From contig JAIOHM010000124.1 of assembly GCA_019912965.1 (NCBI GenBank), positions 1 to 41,945 on the forward strand: a stretch of DNA of 41,945 nt. Reading direction: 5' to 3'. Origin of the DNA: Anaerolineae bacterium. GTDB taxonomy: Bacteria; Chloroflexota; Anaerolineae; Aggregatilineales; Phototrophicaceae. Shown one piece after another: positions 9,270 to 18,414 of the stretch. Made by a program: the position numbers and the translations under genes. The notes beneath the pieces were generated by a model. The model was not told the DNA's origin, searched no databases, and saw only the letters and a list, made by a program, of their open reading frames with translations. How positions within the stretch are numbered: position 1 is the first letter of the stretch; each line of letters opens with the position of its first letter.

Positions 9270-9281
9270 TTGAACGGTCAA
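9270..9281. promoter_or_regulatory. LacI-type operator (site 2)
   Basis: TTGAACGGTCAA differs from the perfect palindrome at 9159-9170 by one base. It overlaps the expected start of the lacI transcript, 11 bases before the start codon, and so predicts autoregulation. Confidence 0.7.
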
Positions 9282-9291
9282 GTTTTTATCG

Positions 9292-10311
9292 ATGGCAATG
9301 GGTATGACAACCAAGAAAAAAACAACCACTATTCGGGATATTGCTAAACTTGCGAACGTTTCTTATCAAACGGTATCGCTGGTCATGAACGATAAGCCCG
9401 GTGTATCCGACACAACGCGCAAACGTATTTTGCGCCTAATGGAAGAAATGGAATATCGTCCTAACCGCGCTGCCCAAATGCTCACCACTCACCGTTCCAA
9501 TATTCTGGAACTGATTATCGTGGATGTGATATATGGGGGACGGTTGGCAGATTCGACAAAAAATATGGCTCGCACTGCCAAAGGGCAGGGTTACAGCTTG
9601 CTGATTGCCGAAACTGACCAGAAAGGCTTGGCCGAAGCACTGGAAAGTGCGGCAGCACGGTTGGTGGATGGCATTGCTCTGTATGCACCGCGCCTGCGTA
9701 TTTCGGATGAGGATTTGCGAGAAATTTTTAAAGGAATTCCACTGGTGAGGCGCGATTTTGTGCCGGGTTCGAGAATTCCCTGGGTTGGTTTTGATCAGGT
9801 GAGTGCTACCCGTCTGGCGGTTGAGCACTTGATCGGGCTGGGACATCGCCAGATCGCGGCTATTCCCCCATCCGCCGAACTCATCAATGGGTATTGGCGC
9901 TACAACACCTGGAAAGATGTGCTGGAAGAACATGGTTTAGAACCCGGCCCTGCCTTTGAAGGCGACTACAGTATGAACAGCGGTTATGTGGCGATGCAGC
10001 ACATTCTGGAAACCGGAAAACCGTTTACTGCGCTGTTGGCTGGGACGGATAACATGGCTGTCGGTGCGATGCGTGCCCTGCGTGAACTGGGGATGCGGAT
10101 ACCGGATGATGTTTCGATAGTCGGTTTTGACAACACGGAATTAGCGGCTTACATCGAACCCCCACTGACGACGGTTGACTTCAAGTTTATCAAGCAGGAC
10201 GAGATGGTGGTGGAATATTTGCTGGATATTATTGGCGATCCGGATATGGAGCCGCACAACCGGGTCTTGATGTCTGATCTGGTTATTCGGGAAAGTACCC
10301 GGCAGATTTGA
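9292..10311 (+). CDS. LacI-family transcriptional regulator
   Basis: A 339-residue repressor-type regulator. The N-terminal helix-turn-helix with hinge reads TIRDIAKLANVSYQTVSLVMNDKPGVSD, followed by EYRPNRAAQMLTTHRSN. The rest is a periplasmic-binding-protein-like sugar-sensing domain ending in SIVGFDNTELAAYIEPPLTTVD. Three in-frame ATGs (9292, 9298, 9304) lie close together, and none has a strong ribosome site. The predicted start of transcription is only about 15-20 bases upstream, so the leader is very short. It probably represses both the leftward transporter-uxaC operon and its own operon through the two operators. The inducer is likely a uronate-pathway intermediate, which is an inference. 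Confidence 0.92.
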   Translation: MAMGMTTKKKTTTIRDIAKLANVSYQTVSLVMNDKPGVSDTTRKRILRLMEEMEYRPNRAAQMLTTHRSNILELIIVDVIYGGRLADSTKNMARTAKGQGYSLLIAETDQKGLAEALESAAARLVDGIALYAPRLRISDEDLREIFKGIPLVRRDFVPGSRIPWVGFDQVSATRLAVEHLIGLGHRQIAAIPPSAELINGYWRYNTWKDVLEEHGLEPGPAFEGDYSMNSGYVAMQHILETGKPFTALLAGTDNMAVGAMRALRELGMRIPDDVSIVGFDNTELAAYIEPPLTTVDFKFIKQDEMVVEYLLDIIGDPDMEPHNRVLMSDLVIRESTRQI

Positions 10312-10334
10312 AGCCGGGATTTGGAGGGTGAGAG

Positions 10335-11285
10335 GTGAATCCTGTAAACACGTTAAAACCCAACCGCAAAATTACGGGCATTTCCGCCATATTGCTGCCC
10401 TTCGCGGAAGATGGCAGGGTAGATTGGGATGGCTTTTGCGCGCATGTTGCCCGGACGTCTGAGGCTGGCTTAACACCAGCAGTCAATATGGATACAGGCT
10501 ATGTCAATTTACTGGACGATTTGACCCGTTTTGAAGTGCTGCGGCGCACGCGCCAAGCCTTAGGCGATGGTAACTTTGTGGCGGGCGCGTTCGTAGCCGA
10601 TCAACCCGGCTCTGCATGGGATGTAGACGCCTATCGCAGACAGATGAACCTGATTATGGATCATGGTGGGACACCCGTTATTTTTCAATCTTATGGGCTG
10701 ACGGGGCAGGCTTCACAAGATATTGTTGCGGCTTATGCGGCGCTGGGGCGGGATTGTCCAGCGTTCATTGGTTTTGAACTGGGTACGATGTTCGCGCCTT
10801 TTGGGAAAATTTATGACCTCGAAGTCTATGCTGGACTGCTGGATGTTCCACAGTGCATCGGCGCAAAGCATTCGTCATTGAGCCGCGTGCTGGAATGGGA
10901 ACGGCTGCAACTGCGCGACGAACGCCGCCCGGATTTTAAGGTGTTCACGGGCAACGATCTGGCGATTGATATGGTGATGTACGGCAGCGATTACTTATTG
11001 GGGTTGAGCACCTTTGCCCCCGATCTCTTTGCCAAGCGGGATGCGATGTGGGCGGCGGGCGATCCGGCTTTTTATGAATTAAATGATCTGCTTCAATATT
11101 TAGGCTTTTTTGTTTTTCGCAATCCGGTTCCAGCTTATAAGCACAGCGCGGCGCAGTTCCTCAAATTACGCGGGTGGATTCAATGTGATGCGACTCATTC
11201 CAAATCACCGCATCGCCCGGAGAGCGATGTTGCCGTGCTGAGCGATATTGTGGAGCGGTTAGCGCGATGGGAGGCTGCATCATGA
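10335..11285 (+). CDS. Dihydrodipicolinate synthase (DapA)/NAL superfamily aldolase or lyase
   Basis: A 316-residue class I aldolase-fold protein. The GTG start has a GGAGGG six bases upstream. The Schiff-base lysine is probably K178 in [12 protein letters not shown], and Y120 in [10 protein letters not shown] is the probable catalytic tyrosine. The usual GTTGE loop near residue 50 is replaced by [15 protein letters not shown], so it is not an authentic DapA and the carboxylate-binding site may differ. It follows lacI by 23 bases and overlaps the next gene by ATGA. Aldol cleavage of a keto-deoxy sugar acid (KDG-like) would suit the operon; a dehydratase is the alternative. Confidence 0.85.
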   Translation: MNPVNTLKPNRKITGISAILLPFAEDGRVDWDGFCAHVARTSEAGLTPAVNMDTGYVNLLDDLTRFEVLRRTRQALGDGNFVAGAFVADQPGSAWDVDAYRRQMNLIMDHGGTPVIFQSYGLTGQASQDIVAAYAALGRDCPAFIGFELGTMFAPFGKIYDLEVYAGLLDVPQCIGAKHSSLSRVLEWERLQLRDERRPDFKVFTGNDLAIDMVMYGSDYLLGLSTFAPDLFAKRDAMWAAGDPAFYELNDLLQYLGFFVFRNPVPAYKHSAAQFLKLRGWIQCDATHSKSPHRPESDVAVLSDIVERLARWEAAS

Positions 11286-12727
11286 GTTATCGACGGGTTG
11301 CTCAATTACGAACGGCGAATGATTTCCGCAAACATCTGGCAGGGCTTGGCGTAGAACTGGTTTTTGATGAAAAAATTCTTTCTGGCAGTGAGTCACCGCT
11401 GGCGCAGTCTTACACGGTACATGGAAAAACCATTGGCAACCGTTTCGCAGTGCTGCCGATGGAAGGATGGGACGGCACAGCCGATGGACACCCTAACGAA
11501 CTGGTTACGCGGCGCTGGCAGCGGTTTGGACTCAGCGGCGCGAAATTGATTTGGGGTGGGGAGGCAGTCGCTGTTCGGCATGACGGACGCGCCAACCCAA
11601 GACAACTGGTTATTAATGAGCAGACGTTGGGTGATCTGGCAAATCTGCGTAAAGCACTGGTGGACTCGCATCAAGAACATTATGGCAATACCGATGATCT
11701 GATGATCGGGGTGCAGTTGACCCATTCAGGACGATTTTGCCGCCCGGTCGATAAGCGTTTGCAACCGCAAATCCTGTATCATCATCCGCTTTTGGATAAC
11801 AAATTCCATCTGCCGCCAGATTATCCGCTGATGACCGACAGCGAGATTGATGATCTGATTGGGGATTTTGTACGGGCGGCGGTGCAAGCACAGCAGGCCG
11901 GATTTGAATTTGTAGATGTTAAACACTGTCATGGTTATCTGGGGCATGAATTCCTGAGCGCGATTGATCGCCCCGGCAAATACGGTGGGAGTTTTGAGAA
12001 CCGCACCCGCTTCCTGCGCGAAGTGGTGGAAGGCATCCGGCGAGATGCACCGGGACTGCACATTGGCGTTCGCTTAAGCGCGTTTGATTGGATTCCGTTC
12101 CGCCCCGGCGCAGATGGAACGGGACAGCCGGAGCAGTGGACAGATGGTAATTATCCATATGCGTTTGGGGGCAATCACAACGGCACGGAAATTAACCTCA
12201 CCGAACCCCATGCGTTTCTGGATTTGCTGGAAAAACTCGATATTCGGTTGGTGTGCATTACGGCAGGCAGCCCATACTACAATCCGCATATTCAGCGTCC
12301 GGCGTTGTTCCCACCGTCGGATGGTTATCAACCGCCGGAAGACCCATTGGTTGGGGCAGCGCGGCAGATTCAGGTGGTGGCTGAACTGAAAAAAGCGCAT
12401 CCCAATTTGCTGATGGTGGGTTCGGGATATTCGTACCTGCAAGATTGGCTTCCATATGTGGCGCAGGCAGTGGTGCGGGAAGGCATGGCCGATTTTGTAG
12501 GCATCGGGCGGATGGTGCTTTCATACCCTGAAATGCCAGCCGATGTTTTGGCGGGCAGACCCCTTCAACGCAAACGTATTTGCCGGACTTTTAGCGACTG
12601 CACAACCGCGCCGCGTAACGGGTTGATTTCCGGTTGTTATCCACTGGATGATTTTTATAAAGATATGCCTGAGGCGGAAACGCTGGCGGGTATCAAAAAT
12701 GAAGCTAAACAAGCGGCGGCAGAATAA
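11282..12727 (+). CDS. Old Yellow Enzyme-type NADH:flavin oxidoreductase
   Basis: A protein of about 481 residues. ATG 11282 is chosen because GGGAGG lies seven bases upstream and it overlaps the preceding stop as ATGA; an in-frame ATG at 11267 is less likely. The FMN-binding TIM barrel is shown by [13 protein letters not shown], the [13 protein letters not shown] strand, and the family signature [13 protein letters not shown] followed by [17 protein letters not shown]. Later [13 protein letters not shown] and [20 protein letters not shown] complete the phosphate-binding end. A short cysteine-containing tail ([17 protein letters not shown]) follows, but there is no second FAD/NAD domain as in dienoyl-CoA reductase. 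The role in sugar catabolism is unclear: reduction of an unsaturated uronate or related enone is possible but unproven. Confidence 0.85.
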   Translation: MSYRRVAQLRTANDFRKHLAGLGVELVFDEKILSGSESPLAQSYTVHGKTIGNRFAVLPMEGWDGTADGHPNELVTRRWQRFGLSGAKLIWGGEAVAVRHDGRANPRQLVINEQTLGDLANLRKALVDSHQEHYGNTDDLMIGVQLTHSGRFCRPVDKRLQPQILYHHPLLDNKFHLPPDYPLMTDSEIDDLIGDFVRAAVQAQQAGFEFVDVKHCHGYLGHEFLSAIDRPGKYGGSFENRTRFLREVVEGIRRDAPGLHIGVRLSAFDWIPFRPGADGTGQPEQWTDGNYPYAFGGNHNGTEINLTEPHAFLDLLEKLDIRLVCITAGSPYYNPHIQRPALFPPSDGYQPPEDPLVGAARQIQVVAELKKAHPNLLMVGSGYSYLQDWLPYVAQAVVREGMADFVGIGRMVLSYPEMPADVLAGRPLQRKRICRTFSDCTTAPRNGLISGCYPLDDFYKDMPEAETLAGIKNEAKQAAAE

Positions 12728-12740
12728 GCCGGAAGGAATC

Positions 12741-13823
12741 ATGAAACCTCATCGCATCGCTATTATCGGAACGGGTCAATCAATCGGCAATCATTTGACG
12801 GCTATCCATGCGCTCGGTGACCGGGTTGAACTGGTGGCAGCGGTTGATATTGATGAAGCGCGGGTTAAAGCGGTGATTGCGGAACACAACATCCCGCGCT
12901 ATTACACCCATACAACCGATATGCTCTCGGCAGAGCAGCCTGATCTGGTACACATTGTCACGCCGCCTGCTACCCACCGGGCGCTGATTATCGAATGTTT
13001 GGAGGCCGGAGCATGGGTGTACTGCGAAAAACCGTTGTGTGCGTCCTTAGCCGAATTCGATGATATTGACCGCGCCGAACAGCGAACCGGGCGTTACGTC
13101 AGTACGGTGTTTCAATGGCGATTTGGCTCGGCGGTTAAACATTTGAAATCGCTCATTCAGGAGAATGCGTTGGGCAGGCCGCTGGTCGGGGTGTGCAATA
13201 CGTTGTGGTATCGACCCGCGAAATATTATCAGAACCCGTGGCGCGGACGATGGGCGACGGAAGTGGGCGGGCCAACGGCGACGCTGGGCATCCATCTGAC
13301 CGATTTGTTCTTCTGGCTGATGGGTGATTGGCAAGAAGTCCGGGCGATGATGGGAACGCTGGAGCGGGCGATTGAAGTTGAAGATGTAGCGATGGCGATG
13401 GTGCGGTTTGAAAATGGGGCGATGGGTACGCTGACCAACAGCGTTTTATCGCCGCGACAGGAAAGTTATTTACGGCTGGATTTCCAGCAGGCGACGGTGG
13501 AAGTGAACGCGCTTTACCGTTATACCAATGAGAATTGGCGCTTCACTGTACCGGATGATGGGGATGCTTCTCTCGTGCAGCGGTGGCAGGCGATCAAAGA
13601 CAATGTTTCTGGCAGGCATGAAGCCCAACTGCGGGACATCCTCGACAGCATGGAAAAGGGCGAACGACCACCCGTCAGCGGTCACGAGGGGCGGCGTATT
13701 CTGGAATTCATCGCCAGCTTGTATAAATCGGCTTTGACGGATCAGGTTATTTTACGGGGAAGCATTACCCCGGATGATCCGTTTTATTACGCCATGAATG
13801 GACGAACGGTAGAAACCGCATGA
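12741..13823 (+). CDS. Gfo/Idh/MocA family oxidoreductase
   Basis: A 360-residue NAD(P)-dependent dehydrogenase. ATG 12741 follows GGAAGGA and begins [19 protein letters not shown]; the frame is open upstream, but that part lies in the OYE-like gene. The Rossmann motif is GTGQSIG, the conserved EKP lysine lies in [14 protein letters not shown], and [20 protein letters not shown] carries the active-site histidine. It sits 13 bases after the flavin enzyme and overlaps the next Gfo/Idh/MocA gene by ATGA, suggesting coupled translation of two non-identical dehydrogenases. The substrate is unknown; a sugar or sugar acid hydroxyl is expected. Confidence 0.9.
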   Translation: MKPHRIAIIGTGQSIGNHLTAIHALGDRVELVAAVDIDEARVKAVIAEHNIPRYYTHTTDMLSAEQPDLVHIVTPPATHRALIIECLEAGAWVYCEKPLCASLAEFDDIDRAEQRTGRYVSTVFQWRFGSAVKHLKSLIQENALGRPLVGVCNTLWYRPAKYYQNPWRGRWATEVGGPTATLGIHLTDLFFWLMGDWQEVRAMMGTLERAIEVEDVAMAMVRFENGAMGTLTNSVLSPRQESYLRLDFQQATVEVNALYRYTNENWRFTVPDDGDASLVQRWQAIKDNVSGRHEAQLRDILDSMEKGERPPVSGHEGRRILEFIASLYKSALTDQVILRGSITPDDPFYYAMNGRTVETA

Positions 13824-14827
13824 GCATTCGCATCGCAGCCATCGGGTTGAGCCATTACCATATCTACAATCAGGTGAAAGCACTGCTTTCGGGCGGGGCG
13901 GAATTGGTTTGGTTTTATGGGACTGAACCCGACCGGGCTAAAGAATTCGAGGGGCGTTATCCACAGGCCAAGCAAGCGCGAAGCATTGATGAAATTCTTG
14001 AAGATGAAAGCATCGATCTGGTTGCCAGCGCCGTTATTCCCTCTGAACGTGCGCCGTTGGGAATCCGGGTGATGCAGTCCGGCAAGGATTATTCGTGCGC
14101 CAAACCGGGGTTCGTTTCGCTGGAACAATTGGCAGCAGTGAAACAGGTGCAAACCGAAACCGGACGCATCTATACGGTGCATTTTGGTGAACGGCTGGAT
14201 AATCTGGCGACCAACAAAGCGGGCGAATTGGTTCGCGTGGGGGCAATCGGGCAGGTGATCCAGACGACAGGCTTTGGCCCACACCGCTTGTTAGGACATG
14301 TGCCGCGCCCGGAGTGGTCGTTTGATAAACAGTATTTCGGCGGGATTATCAACGATCTTGCCAGCCATCAGGTTGACCAATTCCTGTATTTCACGGGCAG
14401 CACATCCGCCGAAGTGGTCACAGCGCAGGTGAATAATTTTCATTTTCGACAGTTCCCGAACTTTGAGGATTTTGGCGATTTGCTACTCCGCAGCGACCGG
14501 GCGACAGGTTATATTCGCGTCGATTGGCTGACGCCAAAGGGCTTGGATACGTGGGGCGATGTCCGGTTGTTTTTGCTAGGGACGGAAGGCTACATTGAAC
14601 TCCGCAAAAATATCGATATAGCCGGACGCGAAGGGGATAACCATCTGTTTCTGGTAAACCAGCAGGGAACGCGCTATATCGACTGCTCGGATACACCACT
14701 TCCATATGGACGACAGCTTGTTGAAGATGTCTTAAATCGGACTGAAACGGCGATGCCACAAGCGCATTGTTTCCTCGCCTGCGAACTGGCGCTTACTGCA
14801 CAGAAAATGGCGGTTCGGGTGACCTAA
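13820..14827 (+). CDS. Divergent Gfo/Idh/MocA family oxidoreductase
   Basis: A 335-residue protein translated from an ATG overlapping the upstream stop (ATGA). The nucleotide-binding start is [16 protein letters not shown] instead of the usual GxGxxG. The EKP motif reads CAKPGF, keeping the lysine but replacing the glutamate by alanine. [18 protein letters not shown] retains the active-site histidine region. These changes mark it as a distinct subgroup that may have altered cofactor binding or a non-redox role. It is the last gene of the LacI-led operon. Its partner upstream has intact motifs, so the two may work as a pair. Confidence 0.82.
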   Translation: MSIRIAAIGLSHYHIYNQVKALLSGGAELVWFYGTEPDRAKEFEGRYPQAKQARSIDEILEDESIDLVASAVIPSERAPLGIRVMQSGKDYSCAKPGFVSLEQLAAVKQVQTETGRIYTVHFGERLDNLATNKAGELVRVGAIGQVIQTTGFGPHRLLGHVPRPEWSFDKQYFGGIINDLASHQVDQFLYFTGSTSAEVVTAQVNNFHFRQFPNFEDFGDLLLRSDRATGYIRVDWLTPKGLDTWGDVRLFLLGTEGYIELRKNIDIAGREGDNHLFLVNQQGTRYIDCSDTPLPYGRQLVEDVLNRTETAMPQAHCFLACELALTAQKMAVRVT

Positions 14828-14833
14828 CCGCTG

Positions 14834-14889
14834 GAGTGGCGGCGGCGGCGGCGATGGCGGCGTGGCGAAAGTGGGTTTGGCCGCCACTC
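14834..14889. repeat. 10-bp inverted repeat flanking a GCG-rich run in a convergent gap
   Basis: GAGTGGCGGC (14834-14843) and GCCGCCACTC (14880-14889) are perfectly complementary with a 36-base loop. The loop begins with a (GGC)n-like run. It lies just after the stop of the last plus-strand gene. No U tract follows, so it is not a classical terminator. The whole gap 14828-15118 shows no credible gene. Confidence 0.4.
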
Positions 14890-15000
14890 AAGTTATCAGT
14901 TTCCAGAAAATACAGGGAAGTTTACGGGCTTTGCGGCGATTGCGATTGCGGCGATTTAGGATGTACCTGCCGCTGCAATACTCGCTGCTCAGGACGACGA

Positions 15001-15039
15001 TTCGCAAGATTTACACACGGGTATTTGAGGTCTTGCGAA
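15001..15039. repeat. 9-bp inverted repeat in the convergent gap
   Basis: TTCGCAAGA (15001-15009) and TCTTGCGAA (15031-15039) form a perfect stem with a 21-base loop in the space between two convergent operons. It may help terminate transcription or end a decayed element. The evidence is only the symmetry and the position. Confidence 0.35.
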
Positions 15040-15118
15040 GATTGCAGGATGAAGCCTTATTCTGACAATCCCGCGCTTCATTTTAGAACATATGAGTTGA
15101 TTTTGGAACCCCTAAATT

Positions 15119-16159
15119 TTAGGCTGATTCGCGGATGGTGAGTTTCCAGCCACTCTGGAAAAAGCGTCCTTGCCCTTCAGCACGTCCATCAATGCGTTCA
15201 AACAGAATTTCGGCCACCTGACGCCCGATGTTGGGCAGGTCGCGGGTAACAGTTGTAAGTGTTGGGTGGATAATGGTGGCTTCTGGAATGTCGTCAAAGC
15301 CCATGATGCTGAAGTCGCCGGGAACTGTGCATCCCGCCGCCTGTGCCGCCAGAATCGCACCGATTGCCATTGGCGAATTGGCTACAAAAATGGCGGAGGG
15401 CGGATTTTCCTGCTTGAGGAAGTTTTGCATTGCCAGTTTGCCGCCTTCTAGCGTGAAATCCCCGTGGTGGGCGAAGTCGTGTTCAATCACCAAACCGGAT
15501 GTTTCCATTGCGCGTTGATAACCACGATAACGCGCCGGGCCGGGCGGCATCTCGTCCAGCGTGCCGATAAACCCGACACGGCGATGTCCCCGTTCCTGTA
15601 TCAGCCACATCACCGCATCATAGGTAGCGGGTTCGCTGGTGCCGCCGACCACATCAACGGCGGGATGCTGCACCTGTGCGCCGAGGGCAACAATCGGTAT
15701 CTGACTGCGGGTGATGAATTTATCGAGGTCTTCGGTGGTGAGGCGGTGAGGTGCCATGATGATGCCATCCACCGGACGGCGCAGCACTGTTTCCAGAAAA
15801 CGGACTTCGTTCTCGTAAATATGATCGCTGTTGGAAATCAGCACATCGTAATCGTAGGCTCTGGCAACATCCTGCACTGCCCGCACAATTGGGTGATAAA
15901 AAGCGTTGGAGATGTCGCCAATCATGACGGCGATCATTTGAGATCGCTGCGTCCGCAGGCTGCGCGCAATCATATTGGGTTGGTAGCCCAATTCTCGAAT
16001 AGCGTTCAAAATTTTCTGTCGGGTTTCTTCGCTGATCGGAACCAGCGTGACACTTTGGTTCAGCACCCGTGAGACGGTACTCTGCGAAACACCGGCTAAT
16101 TTGGCAACATCATGCATGGTTGGGATGCTGCCGATGGGCGGCGTTTTTCGTTTTGCCAT
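15119..16159 (-). CDS. LacI-family transcriptional regulator
   Basis: A 346-residue repressor-type protein. After a short basic start (MAKRKTPP) comes the helix-turn-helix TMHDVAKLAGVSQSTVSRVLNQS and hinge region YQPNMIARSLRTQRSQ. The ligand-binding domain ends in FSIMGFDDIPEATIIHPTLTTV. It is the last gene of a leftward operon, six bases after galM, and so is expressed with the transporter it probably controls. The perfect palindrome at 20990-21013, with central CG, at the operon promoter is the candidate operator. The ligand is probably the transported monosaccharide or its phosphate. Confidence 0.92.
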   Translation of the reverse strand: MAKRKTPPIGSIPTMHDVAKLAGVSQSTVSRVLNQSVTLVPISEETRQKILNAIRELGYQPNMIARSLRTQRSQMIAVMIGDISNAFYHPIVRAVQDVARAYDYDVLISNSDHIYENEVRFLETVLRRPVDGIIMAPHRLTTEDLDKFITRSQIPIVALGAQVQHPAVDVVGGTSEPATYDAVMWLIQERGHRRVGFIGTLDEMPPGPARYRGYQRAMETSGLVIEHDFAHHGDFTLEGGKLAMQNFLKQENPPSAIFVANSPMAIGAILAAQAAGCTVPGDFSIMGFDDIPEATIIHPTLTTVTRDLPNIGRQVAEILFERIDGRAEGQGRFFQSGWKLTIRESA

Positions 16160-16165
16160 TTCGGT

Positions 16166-17230
16166 TTAGCTAACCCCGAACTTGAAAATCGTGGTGGTTT
16201 GACAGGTTTCCCCCGGCTGCAATACGGTTGAAGGGAAGTCCGGCTGATTGGGCGAATCCGGGAAATGCTGGGTTTCGAGGCAAAGGCCATCCCCCTGACG
16301 GTAGACGCTGCCAGCAGACCCTACCAACGTCGCATCTATAAAATTTCCGGTATAAAGCTGGACGCCGGGTTCGGTTGTAAGGACATCCATTGTGCGACCG
16401 GAAACGGGTTCGGATACCTGCGCGGCTAATCCGGGTTGGGTGCGGTTGGTGGTGTTCAGCACAAAGTTATGGTCATAACCGCGCCCGCGTACAATCTGCG
16501 GATGGCCTGATCGAATGTCGGTGATGATGGCTTTTGGCTGACGGAAATCAAAAGGTGTGTCTGCAACTGACGCGAGTTCACCTGTTGGAATCAGGTTTTC
16601 ATCTACCGGGGTATAGCGGTCGGCGTTAAGGGTGACGATGTGATCGTAAATTGAGCCTGTGCCTTCGCCTTTTAGATTGAAGTAGGCGTGGTTGGTCAGG
16701 TTGACGACGGTGGTTTTGTCAGTGGTGGCGCTGTAGTCGATCCGCAGTTCATTGGCATCCGTGAGCGTGTAAACCACTTTGACATCCAGATTGCCGGGAT
16801 AACCTTCCTCGCCATCCTTGCTCAGATAGCTCAGTTCTAATCCGGTTTCATCGCCGTGAATTTCCCGTGCAGACCAGACCTGCTTGTCAAAGCCTTTTAA
16901 GCCGCCATGCAGCGAATTGATGCCATTATTGGCGGGGATTTTGTACTCAACACCATTGAGCGTAAACCGTGCATTGGCGATGCGGTTGGCGTAACGTCCA
17001 GTGATGGCGCTGAAATAGGGACTTTTGGTTTCGTAGTCAGCCAAGTTGTTGAAGCCCAAGACCACATTCGCAAATTGACCGTCGCGGTCGGGAACGCTGA
17101 TTGAAGTGATGATTCCGCCATAGGTGATGATTTTCACCACCATGCTGTGTGAGTTGGTTAAGGTATATTCATCGACGGGAAGACCGTCGGCGGTTGTTCC
17201 GTAAGGTTGTTTGTGGATGGCAGCAGACAT
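16166..17230 (-). CDS. galM: Aldose 1-epimerase (mutarotase)
   Basis: A 354-residue beta-sandwich enzyme that interconverts alpha and beta anomers of aldoses such as galactose or glucose. Catalytic landmarks are present: H108 in NSLHGG, H181 in LTNHAYFNL, D253 in YDHNFVL and E319 in GLCLETQHFPDSPNQPDFP. The histidine at 181 is the expected general acid and E319 the general base. The length is usual. It lies between the binding-protein gene and lacI on the minus strand, so anomer conversion probably follows import by the ribose-type transporter. The upstream ribosome site is weak. Confidence 0.93.
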   Translation of the reverse strand: MSAAIHKQPYGTTADGLPVDEYTLTNSHSMVVKIITYGGIITSISVPDRDGQFANVVLGFNNLADYETKSPYFSAITGRYANRIANARFTLNGVEYKIPANNGINSLHGGLKGFDKQVWSAREIHGDETGLELSYLSKDGEEGYPGNLDVKVVYTLTDANELRIDYSATTDKTTVVNLTNHAYFNLKGEGTGSIYDHIVTLNADRYTPVDENLIPTGELASVADTPFDFRQPKAIITDIRSGHPQIVRGRGYDHNFVLNTTNRTQPGLAAQVSEPVSGRTMDVLTTEPGVQLYTGNFIDATLVGSAGSVYRQGDGLCLETQHFPDSPNQPDFPSTVLQPGETCQTTTIFKFGVS

Positions 17231-17324
17231 GATTCAATCCATTGTGTATTGAGAAATCGGTAACAAGCAGAGCTTAATAGACATCCCGGCTGCGCGCAAG
17301 ATGATGGTCTGCTGGCTGTTGATT

Positions 17325-17359
17325 GAGGGGGCAGAGACACCATTTGCCTCTGCCCCCTC
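17325..17359 (-). terminator. Intercistronic 12-bp hairpin after the binding-protein gene
   Basis: GAGGGGGCAGAG (17325-17336) pairs perfectly with CTCTGCCCCCTC (17348-17359) around an 11-base loop. It begins about ten bases after the binding-protein stop on the minus strand and is followed by AATCAAC rather than a U run. It probably attenuates read-through into galM and stabilises the upstream message. Confidence 0.65.
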
Positions 17360-17369
17360 AAAAGACGTG

Positions 17370-18353
17370 TTAGCTTGTCCGCCAGAAGCGGCTGTTGTCT
17401 TTGTTGATGACGACCACACCGGTATCAACATTGGGCGGCAGTGGGGAAATCCCGGCTGCTTGCCAATCTGATACCGATTCGATTTTGGTGTTGGCGACCA
17501 TGTACAGGAATAACATTCCCCAGAAGCCCATTTGCCATGTGCCCTGCGCCAGCGTTGCGCCCAACTGACCGCTGTCGATCAGATCGAGTGTCCCTTCGTC
17601 GAAGTCGAAGCCGATATGATTGACCTGTTCGGTCAGACCAGCCTCGCGCAGCGCCTGTGCCGCGCCAACAGCGGCGGATGCATTGGTGCTGAAGACACCT
17701 TTGATGTCCGGTTCGGCCTGAAGCAGCGCCGAAAGTCCGGTGGCTGCGCCTTCGGAGGTGTTCTGGTTATCGACAATGAACTGGTTGCCGCTTACAACAT
17801 CGGGAAATTCGGCTGCCAGCGTGTCGATGAAACCCTGTGTGCGCTGACCGAGGTTATTCTGCGAAGGTACGGTGATGACAGCCGCTTTGCCCGCCTGTAC
17901 CAGCGGCCCGATGTAACGGGCGGCGACGACACCCGCATAATAATTGCCTGTGCCGAGGAAAGCATAACGCTTACTGGCAGGGGAATCGGCGTCGAAAGTG
18001 ACCAGCGGCACACCCGCACCAATCGCGGCATCAATCGAGGGTTGAAGTCCTTCGGCCTGCATCACCGTCAACAGAACACCTGTTGGCTGCTGTGCAACGG
18101 TTTCATCCAGCACACGCACTTCTGAAGTCAGATCGTATTCAGGTGTACCTGTGTAAACGGCTTCAACACCCAAAAATTCGGCGGCGTCCTGCATACCCCG
18201 ATAAGCATCTTTCCAGTAGTCAATGCCCGATAAGAACGAAACCATGTAGTAAGTCTGTGCTGCTTGAGCGCGGGTAGGCTTCAGGCCGTAAGTTGCCATG
18301 ATACCTGCTGCGGCTGCTACACTGGACTTTTTGAGAAAATCACGTCTGTTCAC
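17370..18353 (-). CDS. Ribose-type periplasmic sugar-binding protein, Tat-exported
   Basis: A 327-residue binding protein of the periplasmic-binding-protein-4 (RbsB-like) family. The GTG start has AGGA seven bases upstream and begins MNRRDFLKKSSVAAAAG, a twin-arginine signal, so it is probably exported folded. The mature part YYMVSFLSGIDYWKDAYRGMQDAAEFLGVEA and the later HIGFDFDEGTLDLIDSGQLGATLAQ are typical of pentose/hexose binders. It is encoded between the RbsC-type permease and galM, and a strong intercistronic hairpin follows. The exact sugar is not determinable. Confidence 0.92.
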   Translation of the reverse strand: MNRRDFLKKSSVAAAAGIMATYGLKPTRAQAAQTYYMVSFLSGIDYWKDAYRGMQDAAEFLGVEAVYTGTPEYDLTSEVRVLDETVAQQPTGVLLTVMQAEGLQPSIDAAIGAGVPLVTFDADSPASKRYAFLGTGNYYAGVVAARYIGPLVQAGKAAVITVPSQNNLGQRTQGFIDTLAAEFPDVVSGNQFIVDNQNTSEGAATGLSALLQAEPDIKGVFSTNASAAVGAAQALREAGLTEQVNHIGFDFDEGTLDLIDSGQLGATLAQGTWQMGFWGMLFLYMVANTKIESVSDWQAAGISPLPPNVDTGVVVINKDNSRFWRTS

Positions 18354-18414
18354 AATTTATTCCTTTCAAAATAGCGGCGAAATTTCTGTAAGTTTTGCCC
18401 GCGTCACGAAGTTT

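Noticed and set aside
14767..15141. Open frame with a cysteine-rich stretch (CGDCDCGDLGCTCRC)
   Set aside because: It starts inside the preceding dehydrogenase gene, has no ribosome site, and the cysteine pattern comes from a GCGATT/TGC repeat. It looks like chance reading of repetitive DNA.
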